This document shows, in pieces, positions 9,901 through 16,610 of a stretch of 64,000 nt of DNA. The stretch is from Streptomyces bacillaris (GTDB lineage: Bacteria; Actinomycetota; Actinomycetes; Streptomycetales; Streptomycetaceae). Made by a program: the position numbers and the translations under genes. Under the pieces are notes generated by a model that had not been told where the DNA came from, made no database searches, and worked only from the letters and a program-made list of their open reading frames with translations. Within the stretch, counting starts at the first letter, position 1, and each line of letters opens with the position of its first letter. The stretch is taken from positions 7,502,001 through 7,566,000 of the forward strand of contig NZ_CP029378.1 in the NCBI RefSeq assembly GCF_003268675.1. Direction: 5' to 3'.

Positions 9901-11816
9901 TGGAGCACCGCCACGGCGACCCCGCATCCGCCCGCCGCCTCCTCGACGACTACCTGCGGGTGCTGGAGGACGTGGCCCGGGCGACCGGGCCGCTGGGCGC
10001 GCTGCGGGGACTGGGGCCGGACCCCGAGCCCGCCGCGCGCACCGAGATCGGCACCGACACCGTCGTCGACCGCTTCGACCTCGCCGCCGACCGGCACCCC
10101 GACCGGATCGCGCTCGTCGCGGACGGTGCCACCCTGACCTTCGCCCAACTCCGCGACCGCAGCCGGACCTTGGCGGGCGTGCTCGCCGCGCGGGGCATCG
10201 GGCCCGAGACCACCGTGGGCCTGGCGATCCCGCGCTCCCCCGACTGGGTCGCCGCGCTCTTCGCCGTCCTGCGGGTCGGCGCCGCCTACGTACCGCTGGA
10301 GCTGGACCACCCGGACGAGCGGATCGCCACCATCGTGGAGGACGCGCGGCCCGAGGTCGTCCTCACCGTGAGCAGCGTGTCGCACCGGCTGAGCGGCGAG
10401 CTGATCGAACTGGACCGCCCGCTGCCGACCGCCGAACCGTATGTGACGTTCGCCCCGGACGACCCGGACCGGCTGCGCCACCCCGCGTACACGATCTACA
10501 CCTCAGGATCGACCGGGAAGCCCAAGGGCGTGGTGACCGAGTACGCCGGACTCACCAACATGCTGATCAACCATCAGCGCCGTATCTTCGCACCGGTCCT
10601 GGCCGAACACGGCCACCGGACCTTCCGGATCGCGCACACCGTGTCGTTCGCCTTCGACATGTCGTGGGAGGAGCTGCTCTGGCTCGCCGACGGACATGAA
10701 GTCCACATCTGCGACGAGGAGTTGCGCCGCGACGCCCCCCGACTCGTCGAGTACTGCGGCGAGCACGCGATCGACGTCATCAACGTGACCCCGACCTACG
10801 CCCAGCAGCTCGTGGCGGAAGGACTCCTCGACAACCCCGGACGGCGGCCCGCACTCGTCCTGCTGGGCGGCGAGGCCGTCACCCCGACGCTCTGGCGGCA
10901 ACTGGCCGAGACCGAGGGCACGGTCGGCTACAACCTGTACGGCCCCACCGAGTACACCATCAACACCCTCGGCGTCGGCACCTTCGAATGCCCCGACCCG
11001 GTGGTCGGCGTCGCCATCGACAACACCGAGGTGTACGTCCTCGACCCCTGGCTGCGACCGCTGCCCGACGGGGCGCCCGGCGAGCTGTACGTGGCGGGCG
11101 TCGGCATCGCCCGCGGCTACCTGGGCCAGAGCGCCCAGACCGCCCACCGCTTCGTCGCCTGCCCGTTCGGTGCGCCCGGCGAGCGCATGTACCGCACGGG
11201 GGACCTGGTGATCCGTCGGCCCGACGGGAACATCGCCTATCTGGGCCGTACCGACCAGCAGGTCAAGATCCGGGGCCACCGGGTCGAACTGGGCGAGGTG
11301 GAGGCCGTGTTCGCCGCCCACCCGGCGGTGCGGTTCGTCGCCGCCGTCGCCCAGCCCGACCCGCAGGTCGACGGCGCCCACCGGCTCGCCGCCTATCTGG
11401 TCCTGGAGGGAGCGGAGTTGGCGGCCGTCGCGGGTGAAGTGAGTGCGGGGCTGCCGGACTTCCTGCGCCCGACCCACTTCGCCCAGGTCGAGAGCATCCC
11501 GCTGACCGTGAACGGGAAGGCCGACACCAAGGCGCTGCCCGAGGCCCGGCCCCTCGGCGCGCTGACCACGGCGGGGGAGCGCGGGCCGGAGACCGGGACG
11601 GAGACCGTGGTCTGCGAGTTCTTCGCGGAGGCACTGGACCTGGACGACGACGAGGTGAGCGCGGTGAGCGACTTCGTCTCGCTCGGCGGACACTCCATGC
11701 TGGCGGTCCGGCTGATCGGGCTGCTCCGCCGCGAGTACGGTCCGGTGATCACCATCCGTGATCTGTTCGCCCTGCGCACCCCCGAAGCGATCGCCCGCCA
11801 CCTCGACGAGAACTGA
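921..11816 (+). CDS. cchH: Coelichelin synthetase, trimodular NRPS (A-T-E-C-A-T-E-C-A-T)
   Basis: A 3,631-residue nonribosomal peptide synthetase. Domains in order: short N-terminal linker, A1 (~135-650), carrier T1 (Ser680), epimerase E1 (~733-1190), C2 (HHIIADG ~1325), A2 (~1620-2130), T2 (Ser2171), E2 (~2225-2605), C3 (~2613-3040), A3 (~3047-3530), T3 (Ser3592). There is no starter C domain and no thioesterase. The ten-residue specificity codes read from the A domains are DINYWGGIGK, DFWNIGMVHK (threonine) and DMENLGLINK; as I recall these are the codes of S. coelicolor CchH for formyl-hydroxyornithine, threonine and hydroxyornithine. The product is therefore expected to be coelichelin, a tetrapeptide made by reusing module 1. 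In C3 the HHxxxDG motif reads YHLLLWDG. An iron box precedes the gene. Ornithine hydroxylase, formyltransferase and uptake genes should lie left of the window. Confidence 0.95.
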   Translation: MTGPTAPHVLLSPAHFTSVRRRIGGEHHDRTIAQACAIGLAYWATGSGPDGIDLTPGTSFADVLGWVDNGGGGSPGWEVAADGLSITVPDGVEQAEAQLALDDLADFPDRPVATIAPSSIAARIETLARWNDNRTDRTRPTVVELFQEQARARPDAVAITDEHRTLTYREVDEKSAQLAHHLIERGLTSEQVVGISLGRSADMVVGLLAVLRAGCAFVPLDPQWPAARRAVVIEDAHVVLQLSGSPDADPAEPDAVPVDLGHWAYGSCPAEAPEVTVHATSLAYTIFTSGSTGRPKGAMIRHEAISERLLWQREEILRFGHDDASLFKAPLSFDISINEIFLPLVSGGRLVILRPGGERDPHHLLSVIDEQRVTFTYLVSSMLDVLLEIEAGSGRLDSLRHVWCGGEVLTPELYERFRSRLDIPMYHGYGPAETTIGVSHVIYRGAAERLSTSIGRANPNTQLYVLDDELRPVPVGVGGELYVGGLLLGRGYVGAPGLTASRFVANPFATDGSRLYRTGDLARYAPDGSLDFLGRADNQIKIRGMRLEIEDVEASLAEHPRVRHSCVVARKNSAGGTYLVGYVIPTGGSEELTAEEVTAWATAHMVEYMVPAHLVVLTEFPLTANGKIDRAALPEPARPTGTVTAPTTENERLVCAAVATVLRLDDVGVDQDFFQLGGDSILAISLLSALRDAGLYVTARQIFTHGTVGALAAVASREDVATVDHGDTATGAVVGSPIVQWLGETTDAIDGFVQSVVLNTPAGLTADALDTLLNALLQRHDMLRARLVRGARWSFDIPPAGRASVGWQESDRPLEECVERATGGLDPENGVMLRAVWRREARQLVLVAHHVVVDGVSWRILMDDLAIAWRQYTSGGTVELPPVGTSFRRWTQLLGRTPFDADRAHFRRALPGPDAPIGRRALTGSDTVARERTRTVTVGPEETAALMGEIPARFHAGVNDVLLTALAVALARWRRDRGQEQTFAHIELEGHGREGRFVADAAGFEPELSRTVGWFTTLFPVTVDPGTAPDLTAPGHLAAALKAVKEDLARVPSNGLSYGALRYLTDTPPTAPAPQVLFNYLGRFDAGAAGDWQLTGTTGQLGEKRDPRMRLPRALEFNAIAEPDASGAYELVTTISWPDGLFTDGDITTLGGYFRSALATLATLEEGGHTPSDFPLVPLTQADVDDLDSAELRDILPLTPLQEGLYFHSVFDDDTTGSYVEQQLLTLDGEVDADRLAAAATRLLTLYPNLAARFTALADGRVVSVVESGRRAPFTTLDRPAITDDEIRDLAERDRRAGFDLATGPLMRYSLIRAGAGRTVLVQTVHHIIADGWSVPPMLRALLAEYHAPGSVYPVGGYRDYVGWLAGQDQDESDRVWRDELAELPGPSLVAEGHTPSEQFADVATEPAEDIDIAARSAGVPLSVAVHSAWAVTLGSLLHGRDVVFGSTVSGRDADVPGIRDMVGLFINTIPVRARWSATDTAYDLLTAVKEHQSAVLAHQHVSLARIGRQAAGAGSLFDTLVVFDVATDVAALRGPDDTLAITDIVNEGAPHYPLTLLVERSPDGRPRFNLIYDGELLRRESAETILTTFTRTLTELLSRPDARVDELAAGTDRAPERVTATTLGELFDTAADRDPAATAVTQCALDGSTRSLTYGELRSEKDALASVLRAAGVRPGQRVAVAVPRSLEQVAALVAVVTAGGAYVPLDLAYPDERLEYILTDAAPQVVLVGREQRDRFTRLLDRAGVDARVLVQGEDGLPHADAPAAVARPQDPAYVIYTSGSTGRPKGVVVPHSAVVTLLANTRPEMDFGPQDVWVQFHSFSFDFAVWELWGALVHGGELLVPEYALTRSPVDFHRLVRERGVTVLNQTPSAFYQFIEADLHADGPVTALRRIIFGGEALDLGRLRGWVERHGTTSPELVNMYGITETTVHVTHRVLDARDFAHGGDVSPIGGPIPGLTTYLLDDRLRPVPPGRVGAIYVAGDQLSLGYLGRPGLTASRFVADPFAGDGSRMYHTGDLARRTLDGELEFAGRADDQVQLKGFRVELGEVEGVIREVDGVVDVAVTVAESGDHLVAHVVGEAPADLTARLSAKLPVHMIPGRVLALDALPLTVNGKLDRKALTERAAAEQDGAEAAPTGSRLAALVTIFAEALPGATVDADTDFFGAGGDSIVAITVINRARALGLPIAPRDVFLLKTPRALAAHLATSDPETAPAPQTRREDGPLPLTPIILRQRELGGSLDRFAQARTLEVPDTTGLPDIRRAANAVLAAHPALRLRLHIEHGVWALRTEPAREATVTTPDTTDATAAANEAAGRLDPETGNLIAFTWLAATRTLVVTVHHLAVDAVSWLILLDDLTTALAGSALPPPTTPYAEYAEALALRAAESADGLGHWITTLQAPAPLPAPTGLRETAVTLPPDVSDLVTRSAPAALGVGLTELLCGALRTALTQVQPDPTDLAIDLERHGRVPAADHHDYTRTVGWFTSIAPVRLTPHTDPVAAAREVAARQPDEQGHVAYGRLRHLNAQTAPLLTARPQVLFNYLGRGGESQALHITGGEQHSPYAVEVNAWTDEATGSLHAAFTLAAGIPDAITEHWLTALTLISTAAATAERTAPVTPLQRGLFFQAQLAGAAGHYVAQSYFTFDRRLDTDALAEAMAYVIARHPVVGAGFTTDDDGNPVQLLKAGRRVDVRTVQLVTDTEVDDLRTRDRERGFDPGEPPLIRVTVVRMPDGRDGLLLSYHLLLWDGWSREIVLRDLFDAYEAVVAGQPWDATPAVPGFEEYARALAARDHVASERFWADHLAGLAGPTLLAGPAPVLGEELPSPLVETLSAELTEALKEAARVHGVTLNSVLTGAFGLLLGARTGRSDAVFGVTVSGREGEGHGDIVGVLLNTVPMWTRARPDETVGAYLSGVQAARVAAMDHEHLGLGEIQRAAGHDTLFDNLFVLQNFLDLDAFAAMNARHGITSVRADDSTHYPYTWVVTPGDRLTVKLEHRHGDPASARRLLDDYLRVLEDVARATGPLGALRGLGPDPEPAARTEIGTDTVVDRFDLAADRHPDRIALVADGATLTFAQLRDRSRTLAGVLAARGIGPETTVGLAIPRSPDWVAALFAVLRVGAAYVPLELDHPDERIATIVEDARPEVVLTVSSVSHRLSGELIELDRPLPTAEPYVTFAPDDPDRLRHPAYTIYTSGSTGKPKGVVTEYAGLTNMLINHQRRIFAPVLAEHGHRTFRIAHTVSFAFDMSWEELLWLADGHEVHICDEELRRDAPRLVEYCGEHAIDVINVTPTYAQQLVAEGLLDNPGRRPALVLLGGEAVTPTLWRQLAETEGTVGYNLYGPTEYTINTLGVGTFECPDPVVGVAIDNTEVYVLDPWLRPLPDGAPGELYVAGVGIARGYLGQSAQTAHRFVACPFGAPGERMYRTGDLVIRRPDGNIAYLGRTDQQVKIRGHRVELGEVEAVFAAHPAVRFVAAVAQPDPQVDGAHRLAAYLVLEGAELAAVAGEVSAGLPDFLRPTHFAQVESIPLTVNGKADTKALPEARPLGALTTAGERGPETGTETVVCEFFAEALDLDDDEVSAVSDFVSLGGHSMLAVRLIGLLRREYGPVITIRDLFALRTPEAIARHLDEN

Positions 11817-11825
11817 CACTGCCTG

Positions 11826-13526
11826 ATGAAGACTGACACGCAGCGGCCCCGCCCCGGCGCCGCCATCCTGCGGACCGCCCTGCGCCGGAACATCGGCGCC
11901 ATGATCGCGGGCACCGTCCTGATGGGCCTCTACCAGGCGGCCGAGACCGCGTTCCCCATCGCGCTCGGCATGATCGTCGAGCACACGATGCAGGACCGCA
12001 GCCTCGGCTCGCTCGGGGTGTCGATCGGCTCCCTCGCCGTGATCATCACGACGGTCTCCCTGTCGTGGCGGTTCGGCATGCGGGTGCTCCAGAAGGCCAA
12101 CACGACCGAGGCGCACCGCTGGCGGGTCCAGGTCGCGGCCTGCGGGCTCCAGCCGGTGGCCCGGGACGTGGACGGCCTCAAGTCCGGCGAGATCCTCACC
12201 ATCGCCACCGAGGACGCCGACCAGACCGCCGACATCATCGAGGTGGTGCCGCTGCTGATCAGCTCCCTGGTCGCGGTGGTCGTGGCGGCGGTCGCGCTGA
12301 GCCTGGCCGACATCAGGCTCGGCCTGCTGGTGATCGTGGGGACGGTCGGCATCCTGTCGATCCTCGCGGTGATGTCCGGGCGGATCGGCTCCAGCACCCA
12401 GGAACAGCAGGCCAAGGTGGCGCGGGCCGGGGCCAAGGTCGCCGACCTCATCATCGGGCTGCGCCCGCTCCACGGCTTCGGCGGCAACCACGCCGCGTTC
12501 GGCTCCTACCGCAAGGTCAGCACCGACGCCAAGCGGCAGGCGATCACCGTCGCCAAGGTGAACGGCGCCTACGCGGGCACCGCCCTGGCCCTCAACGCGG
12601 TCCTCGCCGCGGCGGTCTCGCTGACGGCGGGCTGGCTGGCCTTCGGCGGCCAGATCTCCATCGGTGAACTGGTCATGGCCGTGGGCCTCGCGCAGTTCAT
12701 CATGGAGCCGCTGAAGATGTTCTCGGAGATGCCCAAGTACGTGATGATCGCCCGCGCCTCCGCCGAGCGCATGGCCCTGGTGCTCTCCGCCCCGCCGGTC
12801 GCGGCACCCGGGCCCGAACGCCCCGAGCCGGGCGGGGACCTGGAGGTCGACGGCGTACGCCACGGGACCCTGCAAGGGGTGAAGTTCCGCGTCGGGGCGG
12901 GGGAGTTCGTGGCGATCGCGCCCTACCAGCCGCGTGCGGCCGCAGACTTGGCCGCCGTGCTCGCCGTGAACGTGCCGCCACCCGCGTACGAGGGAGTGGT
13001 CCGGCTCGGCGGCCGGGAGCTGGCGGAGCTGTCGGTGGAGGCGGTCCGGGAACACCTGCTGGTGAACCCGTACGACGCGGAGATCTTCGGCGGCACCCTG
13101 CGGACCAACATCGACCCGTCGGGCAGCAGCCGTACGCTCCCCGAGGCCGTCGAGGCGTCCATGCTCACCGATGTCGTCGCCCTCCACCGCGACGGGCTCG
13201 ACTACGCGGTCCGCGACCGGGGGGCCAACCTCTCCGGCGGGCAGCGCCAGCGGCTCTCCCTGGCCCGCGCGCTGGCCGCCGACACCGACATCCTGGTCCT
13301 GCACAACCCGACCACGGCCGTGGACGCGGTCACCGAACAGCTCATCGCCCGCAACATCGCCAAGCTGCGCCGGGGCCGCACCACGCTCGTGATCACCAGC
13401 AGCCCGGCGCTCCTGGACGCGGCCGACCGGGTGCTGGTCCTGGACGAGGGGATCATCACCGCAGAGGACACCCACCGCAACCTGCTCGCGGAGGACGAGG
13501 CGTACTGCCTGGCGGTGGCGCGGTAG
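11826..13526 (+). CDS. cchI: ABC exporter with degenerate Walker A/B (CchI)
   Basis: 566 residues, 9 bases after cchH: an exporter half-transporter with a membrane domain (~20-310) and a nucleotide-binding domain (~335-566). The nucleotide site is badly altered. The Walker A position reads APYQPRAA (365-372) with no Lys; Walker B ends LVLHNPTT, with His493-Asn494 where Asp-Glu is expected; and the H-loop His is Ser525 (ITSSPAL). The signature LSGGQ (469-473) is intact. This is the mirror image of CchG, whose signature is lost but whose other motifs are kept. Family knowledge: heterodimeric exporters often keep one working site. Inference: CchG-CchI form an asymmetric heterodimer that exports coelichelin. 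Confidence 0.9.
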   Translation: MKTDTQRPRPGAAILRTALRRNIGAMIAGTVLMGLYQAAETAFPIALGMIVEHTMQDRSLGSLGVSIGSLAVIITTVSLSWRFGMRVLQKANTTEAHRWRVQVAACGLQPVARDVDGLKSGEILTIATEDADQTADIIEVVPLLISSLVAVVVAAVALSLADIRLGLLVIVGTVGILSILAVMSGRIGSSTQEQQAKVARAGAKVADLIIGLRPLHGFGGNHAAFGSYRKVSTDAKRQAITVAKVNGAYAGTALALNAVLAAAVSLTAGWLAFGGQISIGELVMAVGLAQFIMEPLKMFSEMPKYVMIARASAERMALVLSAPPVAAPGPERPEPGGDLEVDGVRHGTLQGVKFRVGAGEFVAIAPYQPRAAADLAAVLAVNVPPPAYEGVVRLGGRELAELSVEAVREHLLVNPYDAEIFGGTLRTNIDPSGSSRTLPEAVEASMLTDVVALHRDGLDYAVRDRGANLSGGQRQRLSLARALAADTDILVLHNPTTAVDAVTEQLIARNIAKLRRGRTTLVITSSPALLDAADRVLVLDEGIITAEDTHRNLLAEDEAYCLAVAR

Positions 13527-13551
13527 TACCCCACCCGCCCGGGGGCCTCGC

Positions 13552-14646
13552 TCAGCCCAGCGCCCAGGCCACATCCCGGAGCAGTGCGTGCCGCCAGCCC
13601 GCGCGGTCGTGGTCCGAGGCGGACCGGGAGATCCGTACGGTTGCCCCGGCCCGCTCGGTGAGCGACTCGGCCAGCTCGCAGTGGGGCAGCATCCGCGTCT
13701 CGTGCTCGCCCACGTCGAACGCGCAGCGCAGCCCGGACAAGTCGGGCCCCTCGCGCAGGAGTCCGGCGATCGTCCCGCCGACCGGCCCGCCCAGCGGGTC
13801 CGCCACCTCGTCCGCGCCGGGCGCCCACCAGAACGACCCCGACTGACAGGCGACACGGGAGACCAGCTCCGGGAACGTCACCGCCGCGTAGAGCGCGCTC
13901 AGCCCGCCCAGACTCTGCCCGGCGACCACCAGCCGGCCCACATCGGCCGGTACGCCGGACCCGGCCACCAGCGGCAGCAGCTCGTCCCGGACCGCCTCCC
14001 ACAGCCCGGGGCGGCACCCGAACTCGGCCGACCGGTCCTTCGCCGGCAGGAACACGAGGGTGACGGGCTCCAACTCCCCTGCGGCCACGGCGGATGCGAA
14101 GGCGGTCATCGCCGGATGGAGGTACAGCCAGTCGTCCCCGTCCAGCAACAGGACCACCGGGCCGCCACCGCCCACCGGCTGGACGCGCACGGTCCGCCGC
14201 CCGCCGAGCCGCTCGCTGCTCCAGCGCAGCCGGGTCTCCGGCAGCGGCAGCACGGCGTCCGGGCCGAGGGCGGGCCAGTGCGGCTGGGGCGGGGCGTCCG
14301 GGGTCGCGGCGATGGACCGGTCACCGCCCGCCCCGGCCGGGTTGAGGGGGTCGGCGCGGGGCTCGCCGTCCACCAGGAAGCGGTAGGTCACCCGCAGCCG
14401 CGCGGGCAGGGCCACCTCCGCGTACCAGCAGTCCGTGTCCTTCCACCGGAGCAGCGGGACCGGCCCCGACCAGCTCTCGAAGTCCAGGTCGGCCGGGGAG
14501 CCCCGCCACAGGAACAGGGTCGTCCAGCCGTCGTCGGCGGGAACGGAGAGCGGGGGCCGGGCCGCCGCCCAGAACGCGTCGGTGCCGGGCTCACCGGGGA
14601 GCCCGAAAGGAGTAAAAGGGCTGGTCGCGTCCGCCGCGAGGCGCAT
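13552..14646 (-). CDS. cchJ: Enterochelin-esterase-like siderophore esterase (CchJ)
   Basis: 364 residues. An N-terminal beta-sandwich of the enterochelin esterase type (TLFLWRGSP...) is followed by an alpha/beta-hydrolase domain with the nucleophile elbow GQSLGG and a C-terminal His in GWRHALL. No signal peptide is seen, so it is probably cytosolic. The start is the second ATG of ATGTTCATG because AAGGAG is then spaced 6 bases away. It converges on cchI with a 25-base gap. In S. coelicolor the corresponding cchJ is thought to supply the missing chain-release activity for CchH or to hydrolyse the siderophore. An iron box lies about 50-70 bases upstream, so expression should follow iron limitation. 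Confidence 0.88.
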   Translation of the reverse strand: MRLAADATSPFTPFGLPGEPGTDAFWAAARPPLSVPADDGWTTLFLWRGSPADLDFESWSGPVPLLRWKDTDCWYAEVALPARLRVTYRFLVDGEPRADPLNPAGAGGDRSIAATPDAPPQPHWPALGPDAVLPLPETRLRWSSERLGGRRTVRVQPVGGGGPVVLLLDGDDWLYLHPAMTAFASAVAAGELEPVTLVFLPAKDRSAEFGCRPGLWEAVRDELLPLVAGSGVPADVGRLVVAGQSLGGLSALYAAVTFPELVSRVACQSGSFWWAPGADEVADPLGGPVGGTIAGLLREGPDLSGLRCAFDVGEHETRMLPHCELAESLTERAGATVRISRSASDHDRAGWRHALLRDVAWALG

Positions 14647-14695
14647 GAACATCTCCTTGCGAGAGGGGATGGGGAAGGGCCGGGCCCGCCCTGCA

Positions 14696-14714
14696 TAAGG
14701 CGAGCCTAACCTTA
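14696..14714 (-). promoter_or_regulatory. Iron box before cchJ
   Basis: On the minus strand the site reads TAAGGTTAGGCTCGCCTTA, a 19-base interrupted palindrome agreeing with TTAGGTTAGGCTAACCTAA at 15 of 19 positions. It lies 50-68 bases before the cchJ start and abuts the DevR-like box at 14715-14728. Confidence 0.82.
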
Positions 14715-14728
14715 GGGGCTTTCGGCCC
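14715..14728 (+). promoter_or_regulatory. DevR/OsdR-box-like site 1
   Basis: GGGGCTTTCGGCCC fits the core GGGnCnTTCGGCCC shared with 16513-16526 and 20051-20064 and resembles the mycobacterial DevR box core GGGACTWWAGTCCC. It is about 100 bases upstream of the XRE-PNPOx gene. Confidence 0.55.
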
Positions 14729-14825
14729 GGGTTTCCGGACTGCGCCCGGTCCGGGGTCTCGTTAGCGTGAGCACGTAGGGCCCCGCCCCCCTGAGTCGAA
14801 GCCCCACGAGCCGAAGGACCATACG

Positions 14826-15503
14826 ATGTCCCCAGCACCGCAGTCGCCGCGAGGCGACATCGGCCGACGCGTCGCGGCGCGCCGCCACCAACTCAGTCTG
14901 TCCCGGCAGGACGTGGCCCTGCGGGCGGGTGCCGCGCCCGGCTACATCCAGTACGTGGAGGAGCAGTCCGCCACCCCCGGCATCGGCTTCCTCCTCCGGC
15001 TGGCGGACGCGCTGGAGACCACGGTCCAGGAGCTGACCGGCGGGACCGTGGACCTGCCGGGCGGGCTCGGCCGGGCGGCCCGTGAGGCCCGGATGGTCGA
15101 ACTGGACGAGGCGGAGTGCCGGGAGCTGCTCGGTGACCACGGGGTGGGGCGGGTGGCGCTGACCGGGGGCGACGGGCCGGTGGTCCTGCCGATCAACTAC
15201 CAGGTGCTGAACGGCGAGGTCATGTTCACCACCGGGGACCGCTCCCCGCTCGCCGGAGCGGCCGGTACGGAGATCGCCTTCGAGACCGACCACCTCGACG
15301 ACGCCTTCAGCAAGGGCTGGAGCGTGCTGCTCGTGGGGACCGTCCGGGCCGTGGAGGACGAGAGCGAGGCGCTCCGGCTCAGGGAGGCGGCGTACTCGGG
15401 ACCCTGGGCGGGGGAGGGGCGCGAACACGTCATGATCCTCACGCCCCGGCGCACCACCGGGCGCAGGATCATCGTGGCCGACGCCCCGGAGGACACCCCC
15501 TGA
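14826..15503 (+). CDS. XRE HTH plus pyridoxamine-5'-phosphate-oxidase-like protein
   Basis: 225 residues. The N-terminal ~70 residues form a Cro/XRE helix-turn-helix (RRHQLSLSRQDVALRAGAAPGYIQYVEE), and residues ~85-215 form a split-barrel flavin-binding domain of the PNPOx/NimA-like type (LPINYQVLNGEVMFTT...). Such fusions occur in streptomycete stress islands beside universal stress proteins. A GAAGGA ribosome site precedes the ATG. A DevR-like box and, next to it, the cchJ iron box lie upstream. Inference: a redox- or cofactor-responsive regulator of the dormancy island; ligand and targets cannot be read from sequence. Confidence 0.8.
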   Translation: MSPAPQSPRGDIGRRVAARRHQLSLSRQDVALRAGAAPGYIQYVEEQSATPGIGFLLRLADALETTVQELTGGTVDLPGGLGRAAREARMVELDEAECRELLGDHGVGRVALTGGDGPVVLPINYQVLNGEVMFTTGDRSPLAGAAGTEIAFETDHLDDAFSKGWSVLLVGTVRAVEDESEALRLREAAYSGPWAGEGREHVMILTPRRTTGRRIIVADAPEDTP

Positions 15504-15527
15504 CCCCGCAGGGTGGATGAACCCGGC

Positions 15528-16412
15528 TCACTCGAACGGCACGACCGCGACCGGCGCCGGGCTGTGGTGGATCGCTGCGTGCGCGACATGGCCGAGGTGC
15601 GGCCCCACCGGGGAGCGCCGGCTGCGCCGCCCCACGATCAGCAGCCCCGCACTCCGGGACGCGTCCACCAGTTCGGCCGCCGCCGGTCCCACCACCGCCC
15701 GCTCCGTCACCCGGACGGCCGGGAACTTCTGCCGCCAGGGCCGCACCATGTCGGCCAGCCCCTCCGCGGCCCGCCGGCCCAGCCCGCTGCCGACGCCCGG
15801 GTTCAGGATCGCCGCGTACCCGTAGGCGGGCGACGGGGACCAGCTGTGGACGATCCGCAGCTCCTCGTGCCTGCGGGCGGCCTGACCGAAGGCGAAGGCC
15901 AGCACCGGGTCGCACGGCTGGTCGATGTCCAGCCCCAGCACGATCCCCGAGGGCGGGCCGTCGGCGCCCGGCACGGACGTGGCCGCCCGGGTGTCCTCCG
16001 GGGAGCGCACCAGCACCACCGGCCGCCGCGCCCGGCCGACGACCGCGAGCGACACCGAACCGATCAGGAAGCCGACGACACCGCCGAGCCCCCGCGAACC
16101 CAGCACGGTCACCTCGGACTCGTTGGCGGCGGCGGTCAGCTCGGCCGGGGCGCGCCCCCGGGCCATCTCGGTGGTCACTTCGAGCCCGGGGCGCTCGCGC
16201 CGGACCCGGTCCACCGTGTTCCGCAGCAGGGTCTCGTACCGCTCGACCAGGGCATCGGCGGAGAGCACCGGCACCTCCGCGGTGATCGGCCACTCCTCCA
16301 CATGCATCAGGTGCAGCGGAACGTCGAGCAGGGAGGCCTCCTCCGCGGCCCAGCGCGCCGCCGCGAGGCTCTCGGGGGACTCGTCCATTCCGACGGTGAC
16401 GTGCGCTGTCAT
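15528..16412 (-). CDS. Universal stress protein (tandem Usp) A
   Basis: 294 residues with two Usp domains (~1-140 and ~155-294). Domain 1 has the ATP-binding pattern GSRGLGG followed by a GS near the end (GFLIGSVS). The second copy is less canonical (GRRSRRSPVGPHLGHVAH). The start at 16412 (MTAHVTVGMDESPES) follows GAGGAGG; longer in-frame extensions run through the divergent promoter and are rejected. It converges on the XRE-PNPOx gene with a 24-base gap and is divergent from the second Usp gene, sharing the DevR-like box at 16513-16526. Family knowledge links tandem Usps to hypoxia and dormancy in actinobacteria. Confidence 0.9.
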   Translation of the reverse strand: MTAHVTVGMDESPESLAAARWAAEEASLLDVPLHLMHVEEWPITAEVPVLSADALVERYETLLRNTVDRVRRERPGLEVTTEMARGRAPAELTAAANESEVTVLGSRGLGGVVGFLIGSVSLAVVGRARRPVVLVRSPEDTRAATSVPGADGPPSGIVLGLDIDQPCDPVLAFAFGQAARRHEELRIVHSWSPSPAYGYAAILNPGVGSGLGRRAAEGLADMVRPWRQKFPAVRVTERAVVGPAAAELVDASRSAGLLIVGRRSRRSPVGPHLGHVAHAAIHHSPAPVAVVPFE

Positions 16413-16512
16413 GACCAGGGCCTCCTCGGTACGGCGGGCTTCGGTTGCGGAACCACGGATCCAGCCTCCCCGCCCGGGCGGCCGCCGGACAGGGGCCGAC
16501 AGGGCCGGATCG

Positions 16513-16526
16513 GGGCCGAAGGGCCC
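16513..16526. promoter_or_regulatory. DevR/OsdR-box-like site 2
   Basis: GGGCCGAAGGGCCC (reverse complement GGGCCCTTCGGCCC) lies between two divergent Usp genes, 101 bases from one start and 85 from the other. It shares the GGGnCnTTCGGCCC core with sites 1 and 3. Confidence 0.6.
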
Positions 16527-16610
16527 ATCTGCGGGGGCCGCCCCGCGGTGCGACCGTGGAGAGGTAGTCCCCTGGCCACCCCCGATGATGGCCGCCCCCG
16601 AGGAGGAGCC

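Noticed and set aside
8067..10481. 804-codon minus-strand frame
   Set aside because: Shadow of the E2-C3 region of cchH with no recognisable domain.
11700..11816. Thioesterase domain at the end of the synthetase
   Set aside because: The protein ends shortly after the T3 carrier; no GxSxG hydrolase domain follows, consistent with CchH-type enzymes.
10503..13856. 1,117-codon minus-strand frame across the cchH end and cchI
   Set aside because: Overlaps two well-supported genes on the other strand and shows only compositional repeats.
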